From positions 1-64,000 of the forward strand of contig JAFLDB010000005.1 of NCBI GenBank assembly GCA_017302615.1: a stretch of 64,000 bases of DNA. Reading direction: 5' to 3'. Both the position numbers and the translations under genes were made by a program. This DNA is from Sphingomonadales bacterium (GTDB lineage: Bacteria > Pseudomonadota > Alphaproteobacteria > Sphingomonadales > Sphingomonadaceae). Each line of letters begins with the position of its first letter. Position 1 is the first letter of the stretch. Below are positions 24,229-33,832 of this stretch, piece after piece. The notes under the pieces were generated by a model. The model saw only the letters and a program-made list of their open reading frames with translations. It ran no database searches and was not told the DNA's origin.

Positions 24229-25662
24229 ATGGAAAAGACAGAAAAGCACATCGCGGAATTGGTCCGCCTTTACGAAACCGCCGTCTCCACCCTGCAAAGC
24301 GACATCGCTAAGTTCGCAGCCGACGGCACCCTTCCCCCCGCCTCCCGCCGAGAATCGCGCGCCTGGTGCTATCCGGAACTGCGCGTCCATTACCGCGGCG
24401 TCGAAACCCGGCCCGACTATCGTCGCAGCTTCGGCCGCCTTTCGGACGAGGGAACCTACGCCACCACGGTCACCCGTCCGGCCCTGTTTGCCGACTATCT
24501 GGCCGAACAGTTGAACCTCCTTGCCGACGACTACGAGATCGAGGTCTCGGTAGCCCCGTCGAAGCAGGAGATCCCCTTCCCCTATGTCATCGATGCCAAC
24601 TCAGGCCTCGGCGGGATCAGCCCGCAGGACCTGGCACGGCATTTCCCGACCACCGAACTTGCCCTGATCGGTGATGAGCTGGCGGACGGCATCAAGGTCG
24701 ACAGCCCGGACGACACCATCCCCCTCGCCCTGTTCGACGGCCTGCGCACCGACTTCAGTCTTGCGCGCCTGGCCCATTACACGGGTACCCGCATCGAAGA
24801 CTTCCAACGCTTCATCCTGTTTACGAACTATCACCGCTATGTCGATGAATTTGTTGACTGGGCAGGCGAACAACTGGGTCAGGACGGGTATATAGCACTG
24901 AGCGGCGCGGGCGGCCTCGCGCTGGATGCGCCAACCGTCAACGCCCGCGAAAGGCTGTCCGACACAGCCTGGCGGCGCCACCAGATGCCCGCCTATCACC
25001 TGGTCCGCGAAGACAAGATGGGGATCACCCTGGTCAACATCGGGGTCGGCCCGTCCAACGCCAAGACGATCTGCGATCACCTTGCAGTGCTGCGCCCGGA
25101 AGCCTGGCTGATGATCGGCCACTGCGGCGGCCTGCGTGATACGCAGCGGATCGGCGACTATGTTCTTGCCCACGCCTATCTGCGCGACGATCACGTGCTG
25201 GATGGTGTGCTGCCGCCGGAAGTGCCGATTCCGGCGATTGCCGAAGTGCAGATCGCCTTGGCACAGGCAGCGGAACAGGTCAGCGGCGATAGCGGCGCAA
25301 ACCTGAAAAAGCGGATGCGCACCGGAACGGTCGCCACCACCGACGATCGCAACTGGGAGCTGCAATATACCCAATCGGCCCATCGCCTGTCGCTCAGCCG
25401 GGCGATCGGGATTGACATGGAAAGTGCGACAATCGCCGCCCAGGGCTACCGTTTCCGCGTGCCTTACGGAACACTGCTGTGCGTCTCCGACAAACCGCTG
25501 CATGGCGAAATCAAACTGCCCGGACAGGCCAACCGGTTTTATGAAGAGGCTATTGCAGCCCATCTCAAGATCGGCACCACGGCCTGCGATCTGCTGCGGG
25601 CGGAAGGCGAGCGTCTGCATTCCCGCAAGCTGCGCGCATTCAACGAACCGCCGTTCCGGTGA
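24229..25662 (+). CDS. amn: AMP nucleosidase
   Basis: A 477-residue enzyme that splits AMP into adenine and ribose 5-phosphate and helps set adenylate levels. The N-terminal AMN domain (WCYPELRVHYRG, RPDYRRSFGRL) precedes a nucleoside phosphorylase-like catalytic half with LMIGHCGGLRD, IGDYVLAHAYLRDDHVLD and DMESATIAAQGYRFRVPYGT. The length matches the family. It overlaps the following acetyltransferase gene by 4 bp (GTGA), so the two are translationally coupled. Confidence 0.95.
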   Translation: MEKTEKHIAELVRLYETAVSTLQSDIAKFAADGTLPPASRRESRAWCYPELRVHYRGVETRPDYRRSFGRLSDEGTYATTVTRPALFADYLAEQLNLLADDYEIEVSVAPSKQEIPFPYVIDANSGLGGISPQDLARHFPTTELALIGDELADGIKVDSPDDTIPLALFDGLRTDFSLARLAHYTGTRIEDFQRFILFTNYHRYVDEFVDWAGEQLGQDGYIALSGAGGLALDAPTVNARERLSDTAWRRHQMPAYHLVREDKMGITLVNIGVGPSNAKTICDHLAVLRPEAWLMIGHCGGLRDTQRIGDYVLAHAYLRDDHVLDGVLPPEVPIPAIAEVQIALAQAAEQVSGDSGANLKKRMRTGTVATTDDRNWELQYTQSAHRLSLSRAIGIDMESATIAAQGYRFRVPYGTLLCVSDKPLHGEIKLPGQANRFYEEAIAAHLKIGTTACDLLRAEGERLHSRKLRAFNEPPFR

Positions 25663-26162
25663 TCCGCCCGGCCCGGCCGGACGATCTGGCAAAGTTACCC
25701 GCAGTCGAAGCCTCGGCAGCAACCACCTTTCTGGCCGCACCAGGATTGGCCTGGCTGGCGGAGAGCGAGGCGATATCAGCCGAGCGACATATTGAACTGC
25801 TGGAAAGTGGTATCACCCTGGTGGCCGAACTCGAAGGCGCGATAGTCGGCTTCATTTGCAGCGAGCCGCTGGGTGATGGCCTGCATATCCGCGAACTGTC
25901 AGTCCGCCATGCCAGCCAAGGCAAGGGGATCGGGCTCAGCCTATTGGAAGAACTGGCAAGCCGCGCGGCTTCGGCTGGCTGGCCCCGGCTGACCCTGACC
26001 ACTTTCCGCGATCTGGCCTGGAACGCGCCGTTCTATGCCCGGCTCGGCTTTGAGGAACCGCACGACGAAGCACTGGCCCCCGAACTCCGGACCCAGCTGC
26101 GCAAAGAAGCGGAACACGGACTGCCGCCAGAGCGACGCTGCGCGATGGTCCTGACGCTCTAA
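25659..26162 (+). CDS. GNAT-family N-acetyltransferase
   Basis: A 167-residue acetyltransferase. The acetyl-CoA site lies in IRELSVRHASQGKGIGLSLL (about 86-105), and NAPFYARLGFEE is the motif B region. It starts at GTG inside the amn stop codon. The substrate is unknown. Its stop overlaps the stop of the opposite-strand hydrolase in a CTAA tetranucleotide. Confidence 0.85.
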   Translation: MIRPARPDDLAKLPAVEASAATTFLAAPGLAWLAESEAISAERHIELLESGITLVAELEGAIVGFICSEPLGDGLHIRELSVRHASQGKGIGLSLLEELASRAASAGWPRLTLTTFRDLAWNAPFYARLGFEEPHDEALAPELRTQLRKEAEHGLPPERRCAMVLTL

Positions 26163-26911
26163 ACGATCAGAAAATCGCGGATCGCCTGCCCGAAATCGGG
26201 CTTGGTCACACAGCTCATATGCGTGCCGGGAATGACGGCCTGAACGGCATTCGGCAGGATCGCGGTCAAGGCTGCGGGATCGCCGTTGTCGCGGTCCTGA
26301 TCGCCATTGACGATCAGGGTCGGCATGGTCAGGGCCGCCAGGGCTTGCGGGGGCGTATCGGTGAAGGTCTGGAGCAACATCCGCGCCGCCACCCGATCAA
26401 CCTGCATGGTTTTCATGAAGGACACCGCCGGGAAGGCCGGATCGCCATGCTTCACGATGTCGAACCGGTCTATCGCATCGGTGAAAAAGGCGCTCCGCCC
26501 GGTCCACCCGGCCAGCCCCTCCAGCCCCATCCCGCCCAGCACCAACCTGCTCGGGCGAAGTCCGCCGATCACGCCGCGCACCGACGTCCGTGCCCCAAGC
26601 GAGAACCCGCAAAGGTCATAATCGGTCAACCCGACGTGCGCGATCAGGGCCGAAAGGTCCTTCGCCAGCACATCGTCGGGGTAGGCAGCCGGATCGTGCG
26701 GCGCCTCGCTCTGCCCATGGGCGCGCAGATCCGGCATCAGGCATTCGAACCCGGCTTCTGCCAGCATGGCCGCCGTGCCCCATTTGACCCAGTTCATTTC
26801 AGCGTTCGAGAACAGGCCGTGGAGCAGGATCAGCGGCCGGCCGCTGCCCATCCGGTGAAGGGCCAGCCGCGTGCCGCCAGGGCCCGAAAAGTATTCGGTC
26901 ACCTTGATCAC
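26159..26911 (-). CDS. Alpha/beta hydrolase
   Basis: A 250-residue hydrolase. The oxyanion loop is LHGLFSN, the nucleophile elbow GFSLGART, the acid is in VNGDQDRDNGD and the catalytic His in IPGTHMSCV. There is no signal peptide. Substrate not predictable; likely an ester or lactone hydrolase. It overlaps the upstream GFA gene by 4 bp and follows asd in the same direction, so asd-GFA-hydrolase is probably one operon. Confidence 0.88.
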   Translation of the reverse strand: MIKVTEYFSGPGGTRLALHRMGSGRPLILLHGLFSNAEMNWVKWGTAAMLAEAGFECLMPDLRAHGQSEAPHDPAAYPDDVLAKDLSALIAHVGLTDYDLCGFSLGARTSVRGVIGGLRPSRLVLGGMGLEGLAGWTGRSAFFTDAIDRFDIVKHGDPAFPAVSFMKTMQVDRVAARMLLQTFTDTPPQALAALTMPTLIVNGDQDRDNGDPAALTAILPNAVQAVIPGTHMSCVTKPDFGQAIRDFLIV

Positions 26912-27354
26912 TTTGGCACCTCCAGGCCTGCCGCGGCCCAGCGATCGGCCACGCTCCTGGTCGTAGCGCTGAAGTGGCGTGGCAAATTGCGAGTGTCGAG
27001 CCAGGCCTCGTGCAGACTTTCGCAGCCGGCATGGGCAACCGGCCGAAAGGCTGAGGGATCATCGAAACTACCAAGAGTCAGGTCAGGGTGGCCCTTCCCG
27101 TCTGCAAAAGCAAAACCCAGCGGGGTTCCACAACGGCTGCAAAACGGACGCCGTGCAATCGGTGAGCTCTGGTACCAATCCGGCTCAGTCAACCAGGTCA
27201 GCGCCTCGGGACCGACTTGGACAAAAGCCGCAGCGAACCCGCCTGTGGCCTTCTGGCACATCCGGCAGTGGCACAAATAGGCTTCATCATCGTCGATTTC
27301 GACAATGTAGCGAACTTGGCCGCATTGGCAGCCGCCGGTCATGACGCGGGCCAT
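26908..27354 (-). CDS. GFA-domain (glutathione-dependent formaldehyde-activating-like) zinc protein
   Basis: A 148-residue protein with GGCQCGQVRY, YLCHCRMCQKATGG and PFCSRCGTPLGFAF, the cysteine pattern of the GFA/CENP-V fold that binds two zincs. The reaction is uncertain: the name-giving enzyme was proposed to join glutathione and formaldehyde, and most homologues are uncharacterised. The ATG at 27354, 2 bp after the asd stop and behind AGAAGGG, gives the family N-terminus; a longer upstream frame lies inside asd. Confidence 0.88.
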   Translation of the reverse strand: MARVMTGGCQCGQVRYIVEIDDDEAYLCHCRMCQKATGGFAAAFVQVGPEALTWLTEPDWYQSSPIARRPFCSRCGTPLGFAFADGKGHPDLTLGSFDDPSAFRPVAHAGCESLHEAWLDTRNLPRHFSATTRSVADRWAAAGLEVPK

Positions 27355-27356
27355 GC

Positions 27357-28388
27357 CTAACCCTTCTTCAGGTGCCGCCGCCCCAACAGTTCGGCAATCT
27401 GCACCGCGTTGAGCGCGGCGCCCTTGCGCAGGTTGTCGGACACACACCACAGCGACAGGCCATTCTCGACGGTCGGATCCTCGCGCACGCGGCTTACGAA
27501 CGTGGCACCATCGCCGACACATTCGATCGGAGTTACGTATCCGCCGTCCTCGCGCTTATCCACCAGCATCACGCCGGGGGCCTCGCGCAGCAGACGCTGG
27601 GCCTGCTCGGCTGAAATCTCGTTCTCGAACTCCAGATTGATAGCCTCGGAATGGCCAACGAAGACCGGCACCCGCACGCAGGTGGCGGTCACCTTGATCT
27701 TCGGGTCCATGATCTTCTTTGTTTCGACCACAATCTTCCATTCTTCCTTGGTCGATCCGTCGTCCAGGAAGCTGTCGATATGCGGGATCACGTTGAAAGC
27801 GATCTGGCGGGTGAACTTGCGTGGTTCCACGGGATCGCCGACGAATATGGCTCGGCTTTGTTCGAACAACTCGTCCATGCCGGCCTTGCCGGCGCCCGAG
27901 GTCGACTGATAGGTCGCGACTACCACACGCTTTATCTTCGCCGCATCGTGCAGCGGCTTGAGCGCCACCACCATCTGCGCGGTCGAGCAATTGGGGTTGG
28001 CGATGATGTTCTTGGCCTTATAGCCGTCGATCGCTTCCGGGTTCACTTCGGGCACGATCAGCGGCACGTCCGGATCCATCCGGTAGAAACTGCTGTTGTC
28101 GATCACCACGCAGCCCTGGCCTGCCGCCTTGGGACCATAGGTCTTGGCCACATCAGACCCGGCGGAAAACAGTGCTATGTCCCAGCCGGTAAAGTCGAAA
28201 TGCTCGATGTTCCTGACCTTGAGCATACGCCCGGTCTCACCGAACTCGATCTCGTCCCCGGTCGACCGGGGCGAAGCAACGGCGGCCAGTTCCTCGATCG
28301 GAAACTCCCGCTCGGCCAGGACGTTGAGCATTTCCCGTCCGACATTGCCGGTCGCGCCGACCACCACCACCCGATAACCCATTGCCAT
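27357..28388 (-). CDS. asd: Aspartate-semialdehyde dehydrogenase
   Basis: A 343-residue enzyme that reduces aspartyl phosphate to the semialdehyde, leading to lysine, diaminopimelate, threonine and methionine. The NADP site VVGATGNVGREML is at the start, the active-site cysteine is in ANPNCSTAQMV, and GEDVEGATFVSRVRE-like C-terminal features (GDGATFVSRVRED) hold the substrate arginine region. It is first in a three-gene minus-strand unit. The upstream dipeptidyl peptidase gene ends 33 bp before it, so read-through is possible. Confidence 0.96.
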   Translation of the reverse strand: MAMGYRVVVVGATGNVGREMLNVLAEREFPIEELAAVASPRSTGDEIEFGETGRMLKVRNIEHFDFTGWDIALFSAGSDVAKTYGPKAAGQGCVVIDNSSFYRMDPDVPLIVPEVNPEAIDGYKAKNIIANPNCSTAQMVVALKPLHDAAKIKRVVVATYQSTSGAGKAGMDELFEQSRAIFVGDPVEPRKFTRQIAFNVIPHIDSFLDDGSTKEEWKIVVETKKIMDPKIKVTATCVRVPVFVGHSEAINLEFENEISAEQAQRLLREAPGVMLVDKREDGGYVTPIECVGDGATFVSRVREDPTVENGLSLWCVSDNLRKGAALNAVQIAELLGRRHLKKG

Positions 28389-28421
28389 TCTCCGTAAGAC
28401 GTTGCTTGCGCCCCTACCCGC

Positions 28422-30671
28422 TCACTCTGGCGGCGTCACCCCGTGCTTTGCCAGGAACGCGAAGATGGTGTTCCACATATGCGGCCCCACCTTTGGTCCG
28501 CCCACTCGGTGGGTGTATCCGGGATAGAGCATCATTTCGAAGGGCACGGCCTGGGCCTGCATCCGCGAAATGAGCATCGAACTGTTCTCGAACACCACAT
28601 TGTCATCGGCCATACCGTGAATCAGCAGCATCGGATCCCTGATCTTTCCGGCATCGTCCAGTGCGTTGGCCTTGGCATAGGCGGCGGGGACCTTGTTGGG
28701 ATCCCCCATGAAGCGCTCGGTGTAATGGGTGTCGTAAAGCTCCCACTTGGTCACCGGCGCGCCGGATATACCGGCTGCGTAGAGCCCCGGATCGGCCTGC
28801 AGCATCTTGATCGTCATGTAGCCGCCATAGGACCAGCCATAGGTCGCGATCTTGGCGGGATCCACCTGCGGCAGACCCTTGAGATAGAGCGCTCCAACCT
28901 TCTGGTCCTCCACCTCGACCCCGCCCATAGCCCGGTAAAGGTGGGATTCGAACGCGACTCCGCGGTTGTCACTGCCGCGGTTGTCGATCCTGAAATGGAT
29001 ATAACCCTTGGCCACGATGGCCTGTTCGAGACCCCCGCCCCAGGCCCGCGTGACCTGCTGCGAGCCCGGCCCGCCATAGTGTTCGAAAAACACCGGATAG
29101 CGCTTGCCCGGCTCCATCACCGGGGTGATCATCCGCCAGTGCAGCACTGTACCGTCGGCTGCCTTGATCGTGCCGAAAGTCGGAGCGCGGTGGGCGAGCA
29201 GGAACGCGGCATAGGGATGGCTGGCATCGAGCCTGTTCTCTTCCACCCAGGCCAACCGCTGGCCCTTACCGTCGGCGATATAGACCTGTGGCGGTTGTGT
29301 GGGGGATGAACGGGTGATCAGCAGCGTCTGACCGGATTTGTCCATCCCGGCAGCATGGACGTAACCTGGCTCACCCAGTCGCTCCACCTTGGCCGGATTG
29401 GCCAGATTGAGCGCATAGACATTGATTGCCAGCACATCATCCCGTGTGCCAGTGAAATAGACCCGACCGGACTTTTCATCGACCCCGACCAACCCGGTCA
29501 CCACCCATTGGCCCTTGGTCAGCTGCCGCCACTTGCCCTGCTTGTAGTGGTAGAGGTGGCCGAACCCGTCACGCTCCGACCACCAGACCAGGCTCCCGTC
29601 CTTGAGGAAGCGGTAGTTGTAGGTCAGATTGATCCAGCTCCGCTCCGCCGCGCGCTCAGTGAACAGCACCTTTGACTTGCCAGTCGCCGGATCGACCGCA
29701 AGCACGTCAAGCACGGTCTGCTCGCGGTTCTGCCGCTGGACATACAGCACCTTGCCATCTGGCGCCCAATCGACCCGGGCCAGGTAGATGTCCCGATCCG
29801 GTCCCAGATCCACTTCAACACGCTCAGAACCGTCCGGCTTCATGACGAACAGCGAAACCAGCGAATTGGGTGAACCTGCGACCGGATAGCGCTGGATATA
29901 GGTCTTGGTGCCTTCGGCCCCGATCGCGGTGCGGGTGACCAATCCCACCGGCGCATCGTCGAACCGTTGCACGGCAATGCGGCTATCGTCAGGGGCCCAC
30001 CAGTAGCCGGTCAGGCGGGCCATTTCCTCCTGCGCGACGAACTCCGCCTCGCCCCAATGGACCGTCTCGGCGGCTTCTGCCGGAGTGATGACAGCCGGTT
30101 CCGCACCCACCTTGCCAGTCCAAAGCCTTCTGTCGCGCACGAACGAGACATAGCCGCCCTTCGGACTGAGCGCGGGGTTGAGTTCGTCCCCGGCGCTGTC
30201 GGTCAGCCGGGTAACCTTGCCATCCAACCGCGCCAGATAGAGATCGCCGTCCAGCGGAACGAGGATCGATTGGCTGTCCGCCGACCATTCGTAAGTGACG
30301 ATGCCTTTGAGATCGCCGATCCGCAGTCGCTCGCGCTGCATCTTTTCGGCTTCGGACAACTCCCGGCCGGAGCCGAGCTTCAGACTGTCCACCAGCATGG
30401 TCCATTGGCCCGTGGTGCGGTCATAGCCCCAAAGATCGTACCGCTCCCGGTCATCCGGCCGATTGCGCAACAGCGTCAGAAAGCGGCCGTCGGGCGAGAG
30501 CTTGACCCCGCGCGGTACCGCGCCGTTGAGGCTGGGGCTGGCAAACACCCGCTCGAAATCGAGCGTCCGGGCCTCCGTCTTGGCAGCAGGCGCGCTCACC
30601 GGTTGCTCCCCGGCTTGGGCCGGCGCGGCGGAGAGGATCGTTGCGGCAAGCAGGCAAGCAAGAAGACGCAT
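28422..30671 (-). CDS. Dipeptidyl peptidase IV-like serine peptidase (S9)
   Basis: A 749-residue periplasmic or surface peptidase. A Sec signal (LLACLLAATILSAAPAQAGE) is followed by a beta-propeller region to about residue 480, then the prolyl oligopeptidase catalytic domain: Ser in GWSYGGYMT, Asp in IHGMADDNVVFEN, His in YPGYTHRVGG. VHWGEAEFVAQEEM carries the Glu-Glu pair that anchors the substrate N-terminus in DPP IV. It should remove Xaa-Pro or similar dipeptides from peptides. The gene is complete and follows the rplS terminator on the same strand. Confidence 0.93.
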   Translation of the reverse strand: MRLLACLLAATILSAAPAQAGEQPVSAPAAKTEARTLDFERVFASPSLNGAVPRGVKLSPDGRFLTLLRNRPDDRERYDLWGYDRTTGQWTMLVDSLKLGSGRELSEAEKMQRERLRIGDLKGIVTYEWSADSQSILVPLDGDLYLARLDGKVTRLTDSAGDELNPALSPKGGYVSFVRDRRLWTGKVGAEPAVITPAEAAETVHWGEAEFVAQEEMARLTGYWWAPDDSRIAVQRFDDAPVGLVTRTAIGAEGTKTYIQRYPVAGSPNSLVSLFVMKPDGSERVEVDLGPDRDIYLARVDWAPDGKVLYVQRQNREQTVLDVLAVDPATGKSKVLFTERAAERSWINLTYNYRFLKDGSLVWWSERDGFGHLYHYKQGKWRQLTKGQWVVTGLVGVDEKSGRVYFTGTRDDVLAINVYALNLANPAKVERLGEPGYVHAAGMDKSGQTLLITRSSPTQPPQVYIADGKGQRLAWVEENRLDASHPYAAFLLAHRAPTFGTIKAADGTVLHWRMITPVMEPGKRYPVFFEHYGGPGSQQVTRAWGGGLEQAIVAKGYIHFRIDNRGSDNRGVAFESHLYRAMGGVEVEDQKVGALYLKGLPQVDPAKIATYGWSYGGYMTIKMLQADPGLYAAGISGAPVTKWELYDTHYTERFMGDPNKVPAAYAKANALDDAGKIRDPMLLIHGMADDNVVFENSSMLISRMQAQAVPFEMMLYPGYTHRVGGPKVGPHMWNTIFAFLAKHGVTPPE

Positions 30672-30696
30672 GGCAAGGCGGGTGTCCCATAAAGCG

Positions 30697-30729
30697 AAAA
30701 GGCGCCCCGACCGAAGCCGGGGCGCCTTC
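30697..30729 (-). terminator. Intrinsic terminator of rplS
   Basis: AAGGCGCCCCG and CGGGGCGCCTT form an 11 bp stem with a short loop. Read on the minus strand it is followed by TTTTCGCTTT. It lies about 30 bp after the rplS stop. Confidence 0.9.
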
Positions 30730-30761
30730 CTAAGCCGGTTTTGCCGGTTTGCGCTAGAGCC

Positions 30762-31130
30762 TTAGCCCTCGCTACGCACGTCGCGGCGCTCGGCGATGCG
30801 AGCGCGCTTGCCGGTGCGGCCGCGCAGGTAATAGAGCTTCGCCCGGCGCACGACGCCCTTGCGGACGACGGTGATGCTGTCGATGTTGGGCGAATAGAGC
30901 GGGAATACGCGCTCCACGCCTTCGCCGAAGCTCATCTTGCGGACGGTGAAGTTGGAACCAATGCCCTTGTTGGCGCGGGCGATGCACACGCCTTCATAGT
31001 TCTGCACGCGGGCACGGTCACCTTCGATGACCTTCACGCCGACGCGGACAGTATCACCCGGACGAAATTCCGGGATATCCTTGGCGGCCTTGGCAATTTC
31101 CTCGGCCTCGATCTGCTGGATCAGGTTCAT
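30762..31130 (-). CDS. rplS: 50S ribosomal protein L19
   Basis: A 122-residue protein. [33 protein letters not shown] and [14 protein letters not shown] are diagnostic of L19, which sits at the interface of the two subunits. The gene is the last of the ffh-rpsP-rimM-trmD-rplS series, 5 bp after trmD, and has its own terminator. Confidence 0.97.
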   Translation of the reverse strand: MNLIQQIEAEEIAKAAKDIPEFRPGDTVRVGVKVIEGDRARVQNYEGVCIARANKGIGSNFTVRKMSFGEGVERVFPLYSPNIDSITVVRKGVVRRAKLYYLRGRTGKRARIAERRDVRSEG

Positions 31131-31135
31131 GATCC

Positions 31136-31873
31136 TCAGTCCTTCTTTTCACGCCGCGCATCAGAGGCAGACAGGACCCGAGCGCCCTCATGACGCTCCC
31201 AAAGATCCGGCCTGCGTGACCGTGTATCGACCTCGGACTGGAGTTTCCTCCAGGCCGCAATCTTCGCATGATCCCCCGATCGCAGCACTTCAGGGATCGT
31301 GCGCCCTTCCCACTCAGCAGGTCGGGTATAGTGGGGATATTCCAACAAACCGTTCTCGAACGATTCCTCAGACCCACTGGAAGGCGCGCCCATTACGCCG
31401 GGAAGCAGCCGAATGCAAGCATCAAGCAGCATCAGCGCCGCCGGTTCTCCGCCTGACAGGACGATATCACCAATCGAGACCTCCTCGACCGCGCGGCCTT
31501 CGAAAATCCGCTCGTCAAAACCCTCGAACCGGCCGCACAGCACGGTCACGCCCGGCCCCGCCGCCAGTTCCCGTACCCGGGCCTGAGTCAGCGGCTTTCC
31601 GCGCGGGGTCATGGCGATCACGGGTGCTTCGGGATTGCGCTCTCGGGCATGATCAATCGCGGCGGCCAGCACATCGACCCTGAGCACCATCCCGGCTCCG
31701 CCGCCGGCCGGCGTGTCGTCGACCGTCTTGTGCTTGTCGATCGCGAAATCGCGGATCTGGACCGCTTCAAGCGTCCACTTCCCCTCCTCCCGCGCGCGGC
31801 CGGCCAGACTTACACCCAGCGGCCCGGGGAACATTTCAGGGTAAAGGGTCAGAACGGTGGCTTGGAAGGTCAT
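31136..31873 (-). CDS. trmD: tRNA (guanine-N1)-methyltransferase
   Basis: A 245-residue SPOUT-class enzyme that makes m1G37 in tRNAs and prevents +1 frameshifting. [35 protein letters not shown] and [15 protein letters not shown] form the N-terminal AdoMet-binding knot; YTRPAEWEG and [13 protein letters not shown] belong to the C-terminal tRNA-binding part. It is translationally close to rplS. Between it and its usual upstream neighbour rimM lies an opposite-strand gene, so it needs its own promoter; none was obvious. Confidence 0.97.
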   Translation of the reverse strand: MTFQATVLTLYPEMFPGPLGVSLAGRAREEGKWTLEAVQIRDFAIDKHKTVDDTPAGGGAGMVLRVDVLAAAIDHARERNPEAPVIAMTPRGKPLTQARVRELAAGPGVTVLCGRFEGFDERIFEGRAVEEVSIGDIVLSGGEPAALMLLDACIRLLPGVMGAPSSGSEESFENGLLEYPHYTRPAEWEGRTIPEVLRSGDHAKIAAWRKLQSEVDTRSRRPDLWERHEGARVLSASDARREKKD

Positions 31874-31954
31874 GGCCCGGGCGCTTTTCCAGAAATGTGC
31901 CGCCGGAGCAATTGCCGTCTTGCCCGCCAGGCAAAGAGCCGCGAGACATAGGCG

Positions 31955-32815
31955 ATGCGATCGATCCTGTTGCCCCTGCTCGCTCTACCCGCCCTCGCCG
32001 CACCCGCGCTGGCCGAGGAAATCGGCGAATGCCGCTTCAACCGAGAGACTCTGACTTTCGCAGGAACCCCGCTCGAACAGGCGACCTGTCTGCTGCGCAA
32101 GATCGAGTTGAAGGGCGTGCGCAAGCCTCAGCCGCTGCCGCCGGTGATAGTCAGACTGATGAGCGATGGCGGGGCACCAAACGCAGAGATGAAAGCGCGC
32201 GCGATTCAGGCTTTTCCAGAGCCTTACCGTACATATGCCCGCACCTATGCCGATGCTCCGATCTCGCAAACCCAGGAAGGGCTGCCGGCGCTGTACTTCG
32301 TGATCCACGATACCAGCACGCCGTTCTACCAGCATGACCCCTTCCCCCGGAGGCTGAACCAGGACTGGAAAGTCAACGATTTCAAACCCTACATGGACGG
32401 CACTTTTGCCCGGGAGCCCGTCGCGCACATCTTCCTCAATCGGGTCGGGCAGATCTGGGCCGGTCACGATTTCCAGGTCGGTTGGCGGGCGACCAAGCTT
32501 GAAAGCCGGGTGGTCGGCCCTCGCGCCCGGGGACGCTTCGTTCATATCGAAACAGTCCAGCCGCGCCGTTTCCTGCCCGGTGCCACCAGCCGAGGCGAAA
32601 CCCATGGACCAAAGCCGGGCTTCACACGCGAGCAATACCGGATGCTGGCAGCGCTCTATGTCTATGCAAGCGCGCGGGCCGGGCGCTGGCTGATCCCGGC
32701 GCAGCACAACACCGTCGATTCGACCATTCCGCAGGCCCATGACGACCCGCAGAATTTCGACCTGAAGGCGTTCGGGAAAGAGCTGGAGAAACTGGTCGGA
32801 AAACCAAAGCGCTAG
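31955..32815 (+). CDS. Secreted amidase_2-like (N-acetylmuramoyl-L-alanine amidase-like) protein
   Basis: A 286-residue exported protein: Sec signal [18 protein letters not shown]. The middle holds [12 protein letters not shown], where amidase_2/PGRP enzymes have the first zinc histidine, then [17 protein letters not shown], and late [18 protein letters not shown] resembling the second histidine plus the aspartate-proline turn of that fold. A zinc amidase acting on murein in the periplasm is the best guess; overall similarity is distant. It sits between rimM and trmD on the opposite strand, and its TAG stop overlaps the rimM stop in CTAG. The ribosome site is weak (AGGCG). Confidence 0.65.
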   Translation: MRSILLPLLALPALAAPALAEEIGECRFNRETLTFAGTPLEQATCLLRKIELKGVRKPQPLPPVIVRLMSDGGAPNAEMKARAIQAFPEPYRTYARTYADAPISQTQEGLPALYFVIHDTSTPFYQHDPFPRRLNQDWKVNDFKPYMDGTFAREPVAHIFLNRVGQIWAGHDFQVGWRATKLESRVVGPRARGRFVHIETVQPRRFLPGATSRGETHGPKPGFTREQYRMLAALYVYASARAGRWLIPAQHNTVDSTIPQAHDDPQNFDLKAFGKELEKLVGKPKR

Positions 32816-33321
32816 GCTTCGGCGGCGTAGGCGGCGGTGATCACCAGCCGCTCGTCGTTCCATTCGGGTACGGCCTCGATCCGCATCGGCACCATGAAGC
32901 GCTTGCCGCGCTTACCATCCGAAGAAGGCCGTTCAATTTCAATGACATCGCCCGCGCCGAAATTGTCGACGGCAATGACTTCGCCAAGATGTTCGCCATC
33001 GGTGGAAACGGCGGGGAGACCGATCAGGTCGGCGTGATAGTATTCGCCCTCTGCCAGCGGAGGGAGAGCCGAGCGGGGGACGGTGAGCAGCGTTCCGCGC
33101 AGCTTTTCCGCAGCTGTGCGGTCCGCAATCTCGGAAAAGCGGGCGATGGCGCCGCCCTTGCCGTCGTCGCGCAGCTTGGCAAGGGTCAGTGCCGAATCGT
33201 TGAAGGCGCGGAACCGCTTGAGCGATTCCACGCCTTCACCGAACAGCTTCAAGCGTACCTCACCGGTGACACCATGCGCACCTGAGACGGCGGCAAGGGT
33301 GACTTGACGGTGACTTCGCAA
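32812..33321 (-). CDS. rimM: 16S rRNA processing protein RimM
   Basis: A 169-residue 30S maturation factor. The N-terminal RimM barrel is marked by AAVSGAHGVTGEVRLKLF, followed by the PRC-barrel domain YYHADLIGLPAVST and ERPSSDGKRGKRFMVPM. It binds S19 and helps fold the 16S rRNA 3' domain. The only start giving the full family N-terminus is TTG at 33321, 3 bp after the rpsP stop, implying coupled translation. Its stop codon overlaps that of the amidase-like gene. Confidence 0.93.
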   Translation of the reverse strand: MRSHRQVTLAAVSGAHGVTGEVRLKLFGEGVESLKRFRAFNDSALTLAKLRDDGKGGAIARFSEIADRTAAEKLRGTLLTVPRSALPPLAEGEYYHADLIGLPAVSTDGEHLGEVIAVDNFGAGDVIEIERPSSDGKRGKRFMVPMRIEAVPEWNDERLVITAAYAAEA

Positions 33322-33324
33322 GGC

Positions 33325-33795
33325 TCAGCCTTCAGCCTGCTCTTCGCCGGCTTCGGCCGGAGCGGCTTCTTCAGCGGCCGGAGCTTCAGCGGCCACTTCC
33401 TCGGCCACTTCTTCGACAGCCGGAGCAGCAGCGGCGGCGGCAGCGGCCTCTTCAGCTTCACGGGCCTTCTCGGCCTTTTCTTCGGCGCGCTCCTTGGCCT
33501 TCTTGCCGGGCTCACCCTTCTGCGGGTTCACGGTGGCGGCACGTTCCTTGATCCCGGCCTTGTCGAGCATGCGGGCAACGCGGTCGGTCGGCTGCGCGCC
33601 GACGCCCAGCCAGTAGCGGACGCGGTCTTCGACCAGACGGACGCGGTTTTCATCGTCCTTGGCCAGCAGCGGGTTGTAGGTGCCGACCTGCTCCAGGTAC
33701 TTGCCGTCACGCGGAGCGCGGCTGTTGGCAACGACGACCTTGTAATAGGGGCGCTTCTTCGAACCGCCACGCGAAAGACGAAGGGAAACAGACAT
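33325..33795 (-). CDS. rpsP: 30S ribosomal protein S16 with long acidic tail
   Basis: A 156-residue protein, almost twice the E. coli length. The first 85 residues are a normal S16 ([37 protein letters not shown]). The rest is a low-complexity Lys/Ala/Glu tail ([20 protein letters not shown]) that becomes strictly acidic towards the end. It follows ffh by 37 bp. L9 in this window carries a similar tail. Confidence 0.96.
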   Translation of the reverse strand: MSVSLRLSRGGSKKRPYYKVVVANSRAPRDGKYLEQVGTYNPLLAKDDENRVRLVEDRVRYWLGVGAQPTDRVARMLDKAGIKERAATVNPQKGEPGKKAKERAEEKAEKAREAEEAAAAAAAAPAVEEVAEEVAAEAPAAEEAAPAEAGEEQAEG

Positions 33796-33832
33796 TTGAA
33801 CTACCTTTCTAACAAATCTTTGTAACTGGAAA

